DNA of 12,769 nt from the NCBI GenBank assembly GCA_948759685.1, contig CAQBGY010000066.1:1-12769 (forward strand). The letters are read 5' to 3'. A program made the translations under genes and the position numbers. Each line of letters starts with the position of its first letter. The first letter of the stretch is position 1. Source of the stretch: an uncultured Eubacterium sp. GTDB lineage: Bacteria; Bacillota_A; Clostridia; Lachnospirales; Lachnospiraceae. Positions 5,670-12,577 of this stretch are shown here, piece by piece. Below the pieces are notes generated by a model, which saw only the letters and a program-made list of their open reading frames with translations, did no database searches and had not been told where the DNA came from.

Positions 5670-6431
5670 ATGAATGAAGATTTAAAACTGTTGTTAGATA
5701 AAGCTGACACACTCAAAGGGGAGTTATCCGCTTTACGTCCATTACCGGAAGATGCGCTGCAAAAGATACAGGATGCCTTGGATATAGAATATACTTACGA
5801 AAGTAACCGGATCGAAGGTAATACCCTTACATTACAGGAAACCGCATTAGTAGTAAATGAAGGAGTTACCATATCCGGCAAGTCTATGCGTGAACATCTG
5901 GAGGCTATCAATCATAGCGAGGCTATTGATTATATCAAAGATATAGCGAAGAAGGATATAGAGATAAGTGAACGTACTATCAAAGAAATACACGCTCTTA
6001 TCTTGCACGGAATAGATCGTGAAAATGCCGGGAAATACCGTACCGTTCCCGTTATGATTTCCGGTAGTACCCACATGCCGCCTCAGCCTTATTTGATAGA
6101 AAAGCAAATGGAGGATTTTATGATAAAGTTCCGGCAGTTGGAAGAAGAAAAAGTACATCCGGTACTTATAGCCGCATATCTCCATGATGAACTTGTGCGT
6201 ATTCATCCGTTTATTGATGGAAACGGGCGAACGTCACGTTTATTGATGAATCTTTATCTTTTACGGAATGGGTATACATTGGTTACTTTAAAAGGCAGCA
6301 ATGAGGATAAAATAAGCTATTATAAAGCACTGGAAGGATCTCACACAGAGAATAAGCCGGAAGCCTTTCAAAAGCTTGTTGTTGAGGCCGAAATAGCCTC
6401 TTTACAAAGATATTTATCTATAATGCAATAG
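5670..6431 (+). CDS. fic: Fic family AMP-transferase, class II
   Basis: The protein (253 residues) has the complete Fic signature HPFIDGNGRTSR at 179-190, with the catalytic histidine 179, the GNGR anion-binding loop and its second arginine. GKYR at 121-124 is a usual Fic accessory motif. Upstream of the core, SNRIEG at 45-50 fits the inhibitory [S/T]xxxE[G/N] motif, so this is an N-terminally autoinhibited class II enzyme; the glutamate normally blocks productive ATP binding. Such enzymes transfer AMP from ATP to hydroxyl side chains of proteins (some do other nucleotide chemistry). The target is unknown. All key residues are present. It is second in the RhuM-Fic-Fic operon, and the next gene begins 3 bp after its stop. 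Confidence 0.93.
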   Translation: MNEDLKLLLDKADTLKGELSALRPLPEDALQKIQDALDIEYTYESNRIEGNTLTLQETALVVNEGVTISGKSMREHLEAINHSEAIDYIKDIAKKDIEISERTIKEIHALILHGIDRENAGKYRTVPVMISGSTHMPPQPYLIEKQMEDFMIKFRQLEEEKVHPVLIAAYLHDELVRIHPFIDGNGRTSRLLMNLYLLRNGYTLVTLKGSNEDKISYYKALEGSHTENKPEAFQKLVVEAEIASLQRYLSIMQ

Positions 6432-6434
6432 GGT

Positions 6435-6986
6435 ATGAATACAAATGAAATAGATAAGTTGAGCCTTGCAAAAGCTCATGCTTTGTTTGAGACTGGAGAT
6501 ATAGACCGTATCGAGGTAGGAACCGTAAAAGGATTGTGTGACATACACCGCTATCTGTTTGAGGGATTGTATAGCTTTGCCGGAAAGATACGTACTTTGA
6601 ATATAGCAAAGGGGAACTTTCGTTTTGCCAACTGCATGTATCTTGATGTGATGCTCCCGGTAATAGAAAAGATGCCGGAAACGACATTTGAGGAAATCGT
6701 TGCTAAATATGTGGAGATGAATATCGCTCATCCGTTTATGGAAGGTAACGGTCGTACTATGCGCATTTGGCTTGATATGATTCTGAAAAAACGTCTTGGC
6801 ATGGTGATTGATTGGCAGAATGTGGATAAGGTTCTCTATTTGCAAGCTATGGAAAGAAGCCCGATTAATGATCTGGAACTGCGAACTTTGTTACATCAAA
6901 GATTAACCAACCGAGTAGATGATAGAGAAGTTATATTCAAGGGTATTACACAATCGTACTATTACGAAGGTTATGAGCCTGAATAG
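6435..6986 (+). CDS. fic: Fic family AMP-transferase, class III (NmFic-like)
   Basis: This 183-residue protein has the Fic signature [12 protein letters not shown] at 99-110, intact, and at the very C-terminus SYYYEG (174-179), which fits the inhibitory [S/T]xxxE[G/N] helix. A C-terminal inhibitory helix defines class III. From memory it closely follows Neisseria NmFic in length and in motifs such as [31 protein letters not shown] and YLQAMERSP. NmFic is held inactive as a tetramer, is released on dilution and autoAMPylation, and can AMPylate DNA gyrase. A similar behaviour is inferred here. It is the last gene of the cargo operon; a strong terminator follows. Confidence 0.94.
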   Translation: MNTNEIDKLSLAKAHALFETGDIDRIEVGTVKGLCDIHRYLFEGLYSFAGKIRTLNIAKGNFRFANCMYLDVMLPVIEKMPETTFEEIVAKYVEMNIAHPFMEGNGRTMRIWLDMILKKRLGMVIDWQNVDKVLYLQAMERSPINDLELRTLLHQRLTNRVDDREVIFKGITQSYYYEGYEPE

Positions 6987-7012
6987 GGACCTATAAGGAT
7001 TTGATAAAAGAG

Positions 7013-7048
7013 AACGCCCGTATATGATTGACCTGTGCGGGCGTTTTT
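7013..7048 (+). terminator. Rho-independent terminator of the cargo operon
   Basis: AACGCCCG at 7013-7020 pairs perfectly with CGGGCGTT at 7038-7045, with a 17-nt loop and a T-run at 7044-7048. It lies 26 bp after the class III Fic stop. Confidence 0.88.
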
Positions 7049-7075
7049 ATATCTACTTCCTTGTTATTTTTTTGT

Positions 7076-7139
7076 TTTACCCTTGCCCTAATCTTGCCCC
7101 TTTTTGAGGGATTTACCCTTGTCTAAACCTTGTCTGTAT
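7076..7139. repeat. Second 11-bp-phased CTTGCCCTAAT array
   Basis: CTTGCCCTAAT at 7082-7092 and CTTGCCCCTTT at 7093-7103 form one pair; CTTGTCTAAAC at 7118-7128 and CTTGTCTGTAT at 7129-7139 a second, 36 bp on. The block 7076-7100 matches 207-231 at 24 of 25 positions. In the left array the two pairs are 35 bp apart, so geometry as well as sequence is shared. Confidence 0.8.
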
Positions 7140-7147
7140 TGCCAATG

Positions 7148-7166
7148 AAAAAAGCCTGTAGAAGGC
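7148..7166 (-). terminator. Leftward terminator, second of two
   Basis: On the minus strand GCCT and AGGC close a 5-nt loop and are followed by six T residues (7153-7148). The stem is short, so it probably backs up the stronger one just upstream. Confidence 0.55.
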
Positions 7167-7168
7167 AT

Positions 7169-7197
7169 AAAAAAGGGGTTCCCAAAGTAGAAACCCC
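7169..7197 (-). terminator. Leftward terminator of the replication module
   Basis: On the minus strand GGGGTT (7197-7192) pairs with AACCCC (7180-7175) around an 11-nt loop and is followed by six T residues (7174-7169). It ends the leftward unit whose last gene stops at 7390. Confidence 0.78.
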
Positions 7198-7335
7198 GAA
7201 CGACTGGCAACGGTTGCGTATAGCTTCATACGCTCTTTATTTAGATACGTTCAAAATTATACATTATACCCGACAGTAGCAAATGATTTGCTTTAAAACG
7301 TCTGTTTTACTATTGTTTACTACTTTAGTAAAGCT

Positions 7336-7365
7336 GGGCAGGGAATCAATAAAGCATCCCTGCCC
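7336..7365. repeat. Perfect 9-bp inverted repeat
   Basis: GGGCAGGGA at 7336-7344 and TCCCTGCCC at 7357-7365 flank a 12-nt loop, 24 bp past the stop of the 77-residue gene. No T-run follows on either strand, so it is more likely an RNA-stability element or protein site than a classical terminator. Confidence 0.6.
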
Positions 7366-7389
7366 GGTATTGGTTATACAATCTTAGTG

Positions 7390-7623
7390 TCAGGAGATGC
7401 TATCTAATGTTTTCAGCATTTTTATAGCATCTTCCCGAAGAATCTCAATCAATCCCGCATCCGGGTGTTCATACATAATTGTCTTAGTCTTTAGCGGGAT
7501 AGTACGACGTAGGTGTTTTGCTAGCTCTTCCCCTTCAGCGTATGAAACAGGAATAAAATCTTTATCGGTACAAAGCCCTAATCCTATACCTACATCTTCT
7601 ACTCTGTAATTTTTAATGTTCAT
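7390..7623 (-). CDS. Hypothetical protein, 77 residues
   Basis: I do not recognise this protein. It looks like a small alpha/beta domain: strands around YRVEDVGIGLGLC and DFIPVSYAEG, helix EELAKHLRRTI, strand KTKTIMYEH, then a C-terminal helix EILREDAIKMLKTLD. It starts 25 bp after the stop of the 139-residue gene with AGGA upstream, so the two are co-transcribed. It is the last gene before the leftward terminators. Confidence 0.72.
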   Translation of the reverse strand: MNIKNYRVEDVGIGLGLCTDKDFIPVSYAEGEELAKHLRRTIPLKTKTIMYEHPDAGLIEILREDAIKMLKTLDSIS

Positions 7624-7648
7624 TGCCTGGTCCTGATTTTGTTAGTAA

Positions 7649-8068
7649 TCATACAATCTTTGCCAGTGCGGAAATGAGTTTTTCCAGTTCTTCCCCTTCA
7701 ATGGAAAAGCCGGGTTCCTCTCCGCTATCTTCCCTTGCTTGTCTGGCCTCATCGCTTTCATTAATGGTGATAACTGCGAGGTTGGCCGGTGTTTCGTCCG
7801 GGTTTATTCCTCTGTATACTGTGATTTTGTCTACGAAAGATTCGGCTTTAAGGTCTATTCCAGATTTTGGCAGTTCTTCATTACCTAATTTTAGCAACTG
7901 AATCCCCAGTTTACGGGCTTCTTCCGCATTTAGGTGTACGGTGTTCTCTTCCGTTACGGATCCCCCGTTTACTGTTTTAGTGATAAGGACTTCGTTGTTA
8001 TCACCTCTTCTCACGTAAAGATGTTTTTCACTGTCTTTTCTTACTCCGAAAAATGTTTCTTGTTTCAT
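7649..8068 (-). CDS. Hypothetical protein, 139 residues
   Basis: I do not recognise this protein. It is acidic and appears strand-rich at the start (ETFFGVRKDSEKHLYVRRGD and EVLITKTVNGGSV), followed by a helix HLNAEEARKLGIQLLKLG, another strand region KITVYRG and AVITINE, and an acidic C-terminal helix EGEELEKLISALAK. No catalytic motif, membrane span or cysteine pair is visible. It starts a two-gene unit behind a 191-bp space with a perfect inverted repeat. It may be a phage accessory protein; this is only context. Confidence 0.75.
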   Translation of the reverse strand: MKQETFFGVRKDSEKHLYVRRGDNNEVLITKTVNGGSVTEENTVHLNAEEARKLGIQLLKLGNEELPKSGIDLKAESFVDKITVYRGINPDETPANLAVITINESDEARQAREDSGEEPGFSIEGEELEKLISALAKIV

Positions 8069-8141
8069 GATTTTAAAAATTAAATTGGTTAATAATTTAT
8101 TTAGTTGAGCAATACTCTATTAATTGCCTTTATTCGGCATA

Positions 8142-8175
8142 ATCTTTGCGTTTAAGCAACTTTCTCCGCAAAGAT
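8142..8175. promoter_or_regulatory. Perfect 9-bp inverted repeat upstream of the 139-residue gene
   Basis: ATCTTTGCG at 8142-8150 and CGCAAAGAT at 8167-8175 are exact inverse copies with 16 bp between centres of the arms' inner ends. Each arm contains CTTTG in a near -7 context (CATCTTTG on the minus strand, one mismatch to TAnnTTTG). It may be an operator over a leftward promoter for the gene at 8068, in an otherwise gene-free space (8069-8259). Confidence 0.5.
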
Positions 8176-8259
8176 GAATATCTTATTATCCCGCAAAAGA
8201 AAATGGCTTAAATCGCTTTATTTGGGCTGAATATATTTTATCTGTCAAATTTCGGTAGT

Positions 8260-8502
8260 TCATTCTTTTCTTACTTCACATTCAAAACCTAGGTTTCTTA
8301 ATTCATTCATCCGGTATTCTTGTAAAGGTCTGGGCTTTTCTTCCGGCCTTTTCACTTCGATAAACGATGCTTTCCCGTTCTTTAGGCATAACAGGTCAGG
8401 AATACCCGGTTTATTCGTCAGAATCAATTTAACCACATAATAACCTTCTGCCTCTAACCGTTTGATGATGCGAGCCTGTATTTTACTTTCTAGTTCTGCC
8501 AT
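8260..8502 (-). CDS. VRR-NUC domain nuclease
   Basis: From the ATG at 8502 the product is 80 residues and nearly all VRR-NUC domain: MAELESKIQARIIKRLEAEG (N-terminal helix with conserved glutamate), GIPDLL (33-38, metal-binding aspartate 36), FIEVK (47-51, catalytic glutamate 49 and lysine 51) and Q61 in PLQEYR. This is the stand-alone phage form of the PD-(D/E)XK-like fold, which cuts DNA structures. An in-frame start at 8589 would add 29 residues fully inside the helicase gene, with no domain match, so the shorter start is preferred. It overlaps the helicase gene by 20 bp, implying coupled translation; helicase-VRR-NUC pairs are common in phage replication or recombination operons. Confidence 0.9.
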   Translation of the reverse strand: MAELESKIQARIIKRLEAEGYYVVKLILTNKPGIPDLLCLKNGKASFIEVKRPEEKPRPLQEYRMNELRNLGFECEVRKE

Positions 8503-9703
8503 AGTACGAAAGTGTAAAGTCTTGCTTTCCGTGTACCGCTTCCAATATCTTGTTTTCAATCCCGCAGTCAGAGCAAAGAAAGTAAACATCTGCCGGGCTG
8601 GTGCGCTCTTTTGAAACTAGGCGGTTCTTGCCTTGCTCGTATGATAGATAACTAAATTCGAGATTAAAGAAAATCAAAGCATCCGCTGTATCAAGTCTCA
8701 CACCTTCACGTGCTCGGCGAACTTGCGATATAAAGACTTTATTTGATGAGGCTTGAAACTCTTCCGGGCTGTCCGTCCAGTTCGGGAAAACAGACTGTAA
8801 TAACTCCGCTTCGGACTGGTACACGTAAAACAATGCAATTTTTCGGTCTTTAAAATAGCCCTTCACAAAATCCGCCTTACTGCTGTCAAATATCAAATGC
8901 TCGCCATTCTCGGAAATTACACTCCCGGAAGATAGTTGATGTAATTTAGTCAAAAGCTTTGCCGGTGAATCTCCTAGAACAGTATAGCCGTTGATGTCTA
9001 CAACCAAATCGTTTTGTAATCTCCTGATATATTCTCCGGTCCTGTCTTCCATCTGTACCTGCAATATGTGCTCGTTGATATTCACCTCAAATCCCGCCTG
9101 TTCCTGGGAGTAAGAGATAAACAGGTTTCTAGTATCATTGTCTATCTTTGGTTTGTTGGCGCATGAGTAGTCGTTTATGAGATACCCGTTTACTCTCTTC
9201 TGCCGTGTGTATACGTACTCTTTCGCCCATTTATAGAAACTTTTATAGCTTTTCCACGGTGATTTGCTGCATACCCAGAATTGGTGATACAGCTGTGAGT
9301 AGCTTTCGGGTGAAGGTGTGCCGGACAAATAAAGCACGGGCAAACCTTCGCAAATGGTCCTTATCTCCTGTGTACGCTTACTTGGCTTGGGATATGCTCC
9401 CAGTGAATGGGCCTCATCAATTATCACAAGGTCGTACTTTCCTGTCACCTTGTGGCTGCTTTCAAAATTGACAACTTCCAGCTTAAAAGATGGTTGTAAT
9501 GCGATATAGTCGTTTTTTACGCTGGGGATGGCTTTTAGCTTGGTGATGAATAAAACACTTTTTGCGTTGAATTTATCAGCGGCATATAAAGCCGTGAGCG
9601 TTTTCCCTGTCCGGCATTCCATCGATAGGTAACAGCATCCGAAAGCTGTTAGTTTATTGGCCGCTTGGATAGCTATGTTATTTTGATATTCTCTTAGTTT
9701 CAT
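8483..9703 (-). CDS. DEAH-box SNF2-like superfamily 2 helicase
   Basis: The 406-residue protein starts with a Q-like LREYQ motif, then Walker A as ECRTGKT (29-35), Walker B as IIDEAH (94-99) and motif III as SGTP (127-130). In the second RecA-like half are VFISQVRRAREGVRLDTAD (motif V-like) and YEQGKNRLVSKERT (motif VI-like, with the NR...R arginine pattern). Length and architecture fit compact phage SNF2/DEAD-type ATPases, shorter than bacterial SNF2 proteins. Expected role: ATP-driven DNA translocation or remodelling in phage replication or recombination. It starts within 4 bp of the stop of the previous gene and overlaps the VRR-NUC gene. Two cysteines near the end (FLCSDC) form a CxxC pair. 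Confidence 0.9.
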   Translation of the reverse strand: MKLREYQNNIAIQAANKLTAFGCCYLSMECRTGKTLTALYAADKFNAKSVLFITKLKAIPSVKNDYIALQPSFKLEVVNFESSHKVTGKYDLVIIDEAHSLGAYPKPSKRTQEIRTICEGLPVLYLSGTPSPESYSQLYHQFWVCSKSPWKSYKSFYKWAKEYVYTRQKRVNGYLINDYSCANKPKIDNDTRNLFISYSQEQAGFEVNINEHILQVQMEDRTGEYIRRLQNDLVVDINGYTVLGDSPAKLLTKLHQLSSGSVISENGEHLIFDSSKADFVKGYFKDRKIALFYVYQSEAELLQSVFPNWTDSPEEFQASSNKVFISQVRRAREGVRLDTADALIFFNLEFSYLSYEQGKNRLVSKERTSPADVYFLCSDCGIENKILEAVHGKQDFTLSYYGRTRK

Positions 9704-10236
9704 ATATTTTTCTTTGTTTTGAACATGAATGAAGGAATATACTTCCCTATGTTTTCATTGATGATTTGCTGTCTTTTCCTGTACTTCTGTATTTTTTTAC
9801 CGTAGAGTGTTATTTTCCCCCGGTATAATGGTTTCCCGTACTTCTTGCGAGGATCATCCAACTTGCCTAACTTGCGGAAGAATATATTTGGCTTATTTTC
9901 CATTTGGATGCTATAGACGTGATTAAATGCGTACCGGCTTGCTATAATATTCCCGTCTAAAAATAGTTTTCGACATTTGCGCCTTGTGCATGGACAAACA
10001 AAATACCACACATAGCCCTGTCCTAAATTACTGGGCTCTTTTCTTAACTCTATCTTCTCCTGTTTTTTCTTCCCATTATACTCCCATAGAAAGACGCATA
10101 TTTGTTCCTCTAGCGAAAAAACGATAGTGTATTGTACTCCATTAGCAGTAAAACTTGCCGATCCTTCAGAAAGCCTGAACAGCTCTTTTAGGTCTGATAG
10201 TGCAATGTGCGGATTATGATCTATTATTGTTTTCAT
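9700..10236 (-). CDS. Phage protein with CPC cysteine motif, unknown function
   Basis: The centre of this 178-residue protein holds YFVCPCTRRKCRKLFLDG (78-95) and then ASRYAFNHVYSIQ, a pattern seen in phage and mobile-element proteins where 'YF.CP..G+++++LY' precedes an 'SR.....Y..Q' segment. Cysteines 81, 83 and 88 may bind zinc. The C-terminus is strongly basic (KKIQKYRKRQQ and KTKK), pointing to nucleic acid binding. I chose the ATG at 10236, which has GAGAAAG just upstream; a TTG three codons earlier (10245) is possible. It lies between dnaB and the helicase and overlaps the helicase start by 4 bp, so it is probably a replication accessory protein. Confidence 0.75.
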   Translation of the reverse strand: MKTIIDHNPHIALSDLKELFRLSEGSASFTANGVQYTIVFSLEEQICVFLWEYNGKKKQEKIELRKEPSNLGQGYVWYFVCPCTRRKCRKLFLDGNIIASRYAFNHVYSIQMENKPNIFFRKLGKLDDPRKKYGKPLYRGKITLYGKKIQKYRKRQQIINENIGKYIPSFMFKTKKNI

Positions 10237-10280
10237 CTTTCTCAATCTACTAAATACTTAGACAATAAAACCAATGTTCA

Positions 10281-11681
10281 TTAGAAAGGATTGTTTTCTG
10301 TATAACCTTTCGTATCGTAGTCGAATATCTTTGTAAGGGAACCGTCATGTTTGAATTTGACAGTTCCGACAGAACCGTTTCGATGTTTGGCTATAATCAA
10401 TTCACCATAGTTGTAAATCTCATGCCCGGATGAATCCTTGACACTGATTCCGTAATATTCCGGACGATGAACGAATATAACCATGTCTGCATCCTGCTCA
10501 ATGGCTCCCGATTCCCGAAGGTCTGCAAGAATAGGTTTTTTATCCTGTCGCTTGTCTACTTCCCGGTTGAGTTGTGACAGAAGGATAACAGGTACATTCA
10601 ATTCTTTAGCGATAATCTTTGCTTCCCGGGACATCCGGGCTATTTCCTGTTCTCTGTTTCTTGTTCCATTTGAGCTTTCGGTTACCAACTGTAAATAGTC
10701 TATTATCACCATTCCACATTTGTTTTGTCGATGGTATAAACGGCACGTTGCACGGATGTAACTCATTCCTATAGCTGCGTTATCGTTTATTGTTATCGGT
10801 AAGCTGTATAAAATTCCCCCTATTGCCTTATCTATTTGCAGTAGCTCATCTTGGCTTATATTGCCGGACCTTAATTTGCTGGGATGTACATTGGATTCTG
10901 AAGCAATGAAACGTTCATACAGGCTGACAGAATCCATTTCTAAAGAGAAAATGACTACCGGAATACCTTGTCTAGCTGCTGACTTTCCAAAATGTAGAGA
11001 TACAGCAGTTTTTCCCATGGCTGGGCGTGCTGCCAATACTATCAACTCGCCACCGTGCCAACCGGAATTTATATCGTTAAGGTCTTGTAGTCCGGTTGTT
11101 ATTCCTGTCTGTTTCCCGCTACTATACAATCCCATCTTCCTCTCTATGTTTTTTAATGCGGACTGTGCAATGTCTTTAAATGACTGGGATTCACTTTGCC
11201 CGATTAAATCCTGCTGCATTTGCTCCAGTGCTTTCCCCGCATTGAAAAGGACGTCTCCGATATCTTCTGTATCATCATAGGCTTGCTGTTGGAGTATATG
11301 GGATAATTCAATGGCTTTCCGTTGTAGATATTTCTGTTTTACCATCAAAGCATGTTCGACGGCATGAAACGAATCAAACCCGTAATTGAGGGTTTCCGCT
11401 ATGAAGTGCGGAGGCGCTTCTTCAATCTTCCCCATTGAGCGGACTTCGTTTGATACCGATACGATGTCACATGGTTTATTGCTTGCATAAAGCGACTGGA
11501 TAGCATCATACAATACAGCGTACCGGTTATCATAAAACATATCTTTATTCAGTTCGGGAGATATGGCATCGAATACTTTGTCACCGCCAAAGTTAAGAAG
11601 TGAACCGATAACGGCTTGTTCTGCTTCAGGTGCGTTCGGCATTCCCTTAATTGGGGACGGTGTATACTTGTTTGTTTTCAT
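10281..11681 (-). CDS. dnaB: Replicative DNA helicase DnaB
   Basis: The product of 466 residues is a full DnaB. The N-terminal domain begins PNAPEAEQAVIGSLL (15-29). The RecA-like ATPase has Walker A ARPAMGKTA (218-226), SLEMD (246-250), Walker B VIIDYLQL (325-332), LLSQLNREVDKR (367-378) and the arginine-finger region RESGAIEQDAD (389-399). It unwinds DNA at the phage fork as a hexamer. The start at 11681 is decided by AAAGGAGGT at 11695-11687, an unusually perfect Shine-Dalgarno sequence for this window; upstream frame extension to 11789 lies inside the preceding gene and has no homology. It overlaps the DUF6291-like gene by 35 bp. Length is close to the 471 residues of E. coli DnaB. Confidence 0.96.
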   Translation of the reverse strand: MKTNKYTPSPIKGMPNAPEAEQAVIGSLLNFGGDKVFDAISPELNKDMFYDNRYAVLYDAIQSLYASNKPCDIVSVSNEVRSMGKIEEAPPHFIAETLNYGFDSFHAVEHALMVKQKYLQRKAIELSHILQQQAYDDTEDIGDVLFNAGKALEQMQQDLIGQSESQSFKDIAQSALKNIERKMGLYSSGKQTGITTGLQDLNDINSGWHGGELIVLAARPAMGKTAVSLHFGKSAARQGIPVVIFSLEMDSVSLYERFIASESNVHPSKLRSGNISQDELLQIDKAIGGILYSLPITINDNAAIGMSYIRATCRLYHRQNKCGMVIIDYLQLVTESSNGTRNREQEIARMSREAKIIAKELNVPVILLSQLNREVDKRQDKKPILADLRESGAIEQDADMVIFVHRPEYYGISVKDSSGHEIYNYGELIIAKHRNGSVGTVKFKHDGSLTKIFDYDTKGYTENNPF

Positions 11682-12354
11682 CCTGTACCTCCTTTCTTCC
11701 GTGATTCTGCCACCAATAAGTAAACCTTCTCTTTGCATCCGATATATTCGATATACTCTGTTCCTCTCCAATTGAAACGATATAAGCAATGAACTTATCT
11801 AACTGGTCGGGAAGCATAGAAATGAAAGACACACCTAAAGTAGATTGCATACAAACGGATTCTTTCCAGATTTCATCTGATAGTAGTTGCTCTTTGATTG
11901 ATTGAAGATCGAAAACTTTATTAGCTTCCTCTCTCTCACTCACACTCTCTCTCACACTTGCACTCTCTACCAAATGAGAGAGAGTAAGAGAGAGAGTATC
12001 ATTTACATTAACATTATCATTTACATTAACAGCTACGTTTGCTTGGCTTTGCTTAGCATCTTTAGCATTTGCTACGTTTGCTTGGCTTTGCTTGGAGTTT
12101 TCTGCCTTGGCTAATCCGCCAAGTCTTCCCGCTGCTCTTCTCTTTTCTACTTTTTCGTTCCACTTCTTGGTATTATCATCAATATGGGAGCGAAAAAAAT
12201 TGAAAGCCATGCTAACAATAGGGGGCAAATCTATTATTGTTCCTGTTGAAGCATATTCGAAAATAGCGTCTAACAACGCTCCTTTTTGCTCTAAAGGAAG
12301 ATCTTTTATGCACTTATAATCAGATATGTATAATAAAAAACTATTCTTTCCCAT
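11647..12354 (-). CDS. DUF6291-like replication organiser (DnaD-like position)
   Basis: Residues 1-80 (SFLLYISDYKCIKDLPLEQK, AFNFFRSHIDDNTKKW, then AAGRLGG) match the DUF6291 type found before dnaB in Bacteroidales phages. A low-complexity linker follows, with KQSQANVA twice and an NVND-rich stretch, then a C-terminal helical domain (about 150-225, ending RRFTYWWQNHG) like that of DnaD-type replication proteins. By position it should help load DnaB or recognise the origin; this is inference. I chose the ATG at 12354, 1 bp after the upstream stop; a GTG at 12363 is possible. Its linker DNA holds direct repeats, an AT-rich block and a polypurine/polypyrimidine tract resembling an origin. Confidence 0.82.
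   Translation of the reverse strand: MGKNSFLLYISDYKCIKDLPLEQKGALLDAIFEYASTGTIIDLPPIVSMAFNFFRSHIDDNTKKWNEKVEKRRAAGRLGGLAKAENSKQSQANVANAKDAKQSQANVAVNVNDNVNVNDTLSLTLSHLVESASVRESVSEREEANKVFDLQSIKEQLLSDEIWKESVCMQSTLGVSFISMLPDQLDKFIAYIVSIGEEQSISNISDAKRRFTYWWQNHGRKEVQDENKQVYTVPN
11931..12093. repeat. Direct repeats and CT/AG tract inside the organiser gene
   Basis: A 23-bp sequence is exactly repeated at 12032-12054 and 12071-12093 (period 39 bp). A 13-bp CATTTACATTAAC is repeated at 12000-12012 and 12018-12030 in an AT-rich block. Next to it is a CT-rich stretch (11931-11969) followed by an AG-rich one (11976-11998), able to pair into an imperfect hairpin. Order and placement resemble iterons, an unwinding element and a purine tract of a phage origin. 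Confidence 0.75.
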
Positions 12355-12355
12355 T

Positions 12356-12577
12356 TCATTCACTTTTGGGTGTTACCAAACTCTTCCACCGATCGAGTAT
12401 AGGGCGGATTTCTTTGAAAACTTCTTTACGTATTCCACGGAAGTGAGGTACTTTGCCATTAGTAATATAACTAATACCTGCAAGGCTTACTTTTATATGA
12501 TCTTTATCAGGGAGTTTTCGCAACGCTTTTTCATAAAGTCGACATTCTTTATTAAGTTGTATGCTATCCTTATTCAT
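12356..12577 (-). CDS. Hypothetical protein, 73 residues
   Basis: I do not recognise this protein. It is basic and helical at the start (LNKECRLYEKALRKLP), then has a short strand-like segment IKVSLAGISYITNGK and a basic C-terminal helix KEVFKEIRPILDRWK; this could be a small DNA-binding fold. The start is decided by AAGGAGGTAACA right before the ATG at 12577; a start at 12598 would put this site inside the gene. It overlaps the preceding gene by 8 bp (ATGAATAA), and the next gene's ATG follows its stop by 1 bp, so all three are translationally coupled. Confidence 0.75.
   Translation of the reverse strand: MNKDSIQLNKECRLYEKALRKLPDKDHIKVSLAGISYITNGKVPHFRGIRKEVFKEIRPILDRWKSLVTPKSE

Larger units (their letters stand above)
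6987..7389. other. Gene-free convergent region rich in hairpins
   Basis: This space separates the rightward cargo operon from the leftward replication module. It holds a rightward terminator, an 11-bp-phased repeat array, two leftward terminators and further perfect stems: GCGTAT/ATACGC at 7216-7233 and GGGCAGGGA/TCCCTGCCC at 7336-7365. CTTTA-G-TAAAG, near 7323-7333, is a small palindrome. No reading frame here is convincing. Confidence 0.7.

Noticed and set aside
6414..6845. A 143-codon leftward frame over the class III Fic gene
   Set aside because: The plus-strand frame has a complete Fic motif and inhibitory helix; the other is a shadow.
8174..8230. An 18-codon rightward frame (MNILLSRKRKWLKSLYLG) after the dyad
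   Set aside because: There is no ribosome site, no rightward gene follows, and the -7 match is imperfect.
11931..11998. Alternating CT and AG tracts as a possible phase-variable simple repeat
   Set aside because: The units are irregular and interrupted, so slippage is unlikely; the tract fits better as part of the candidate origin.
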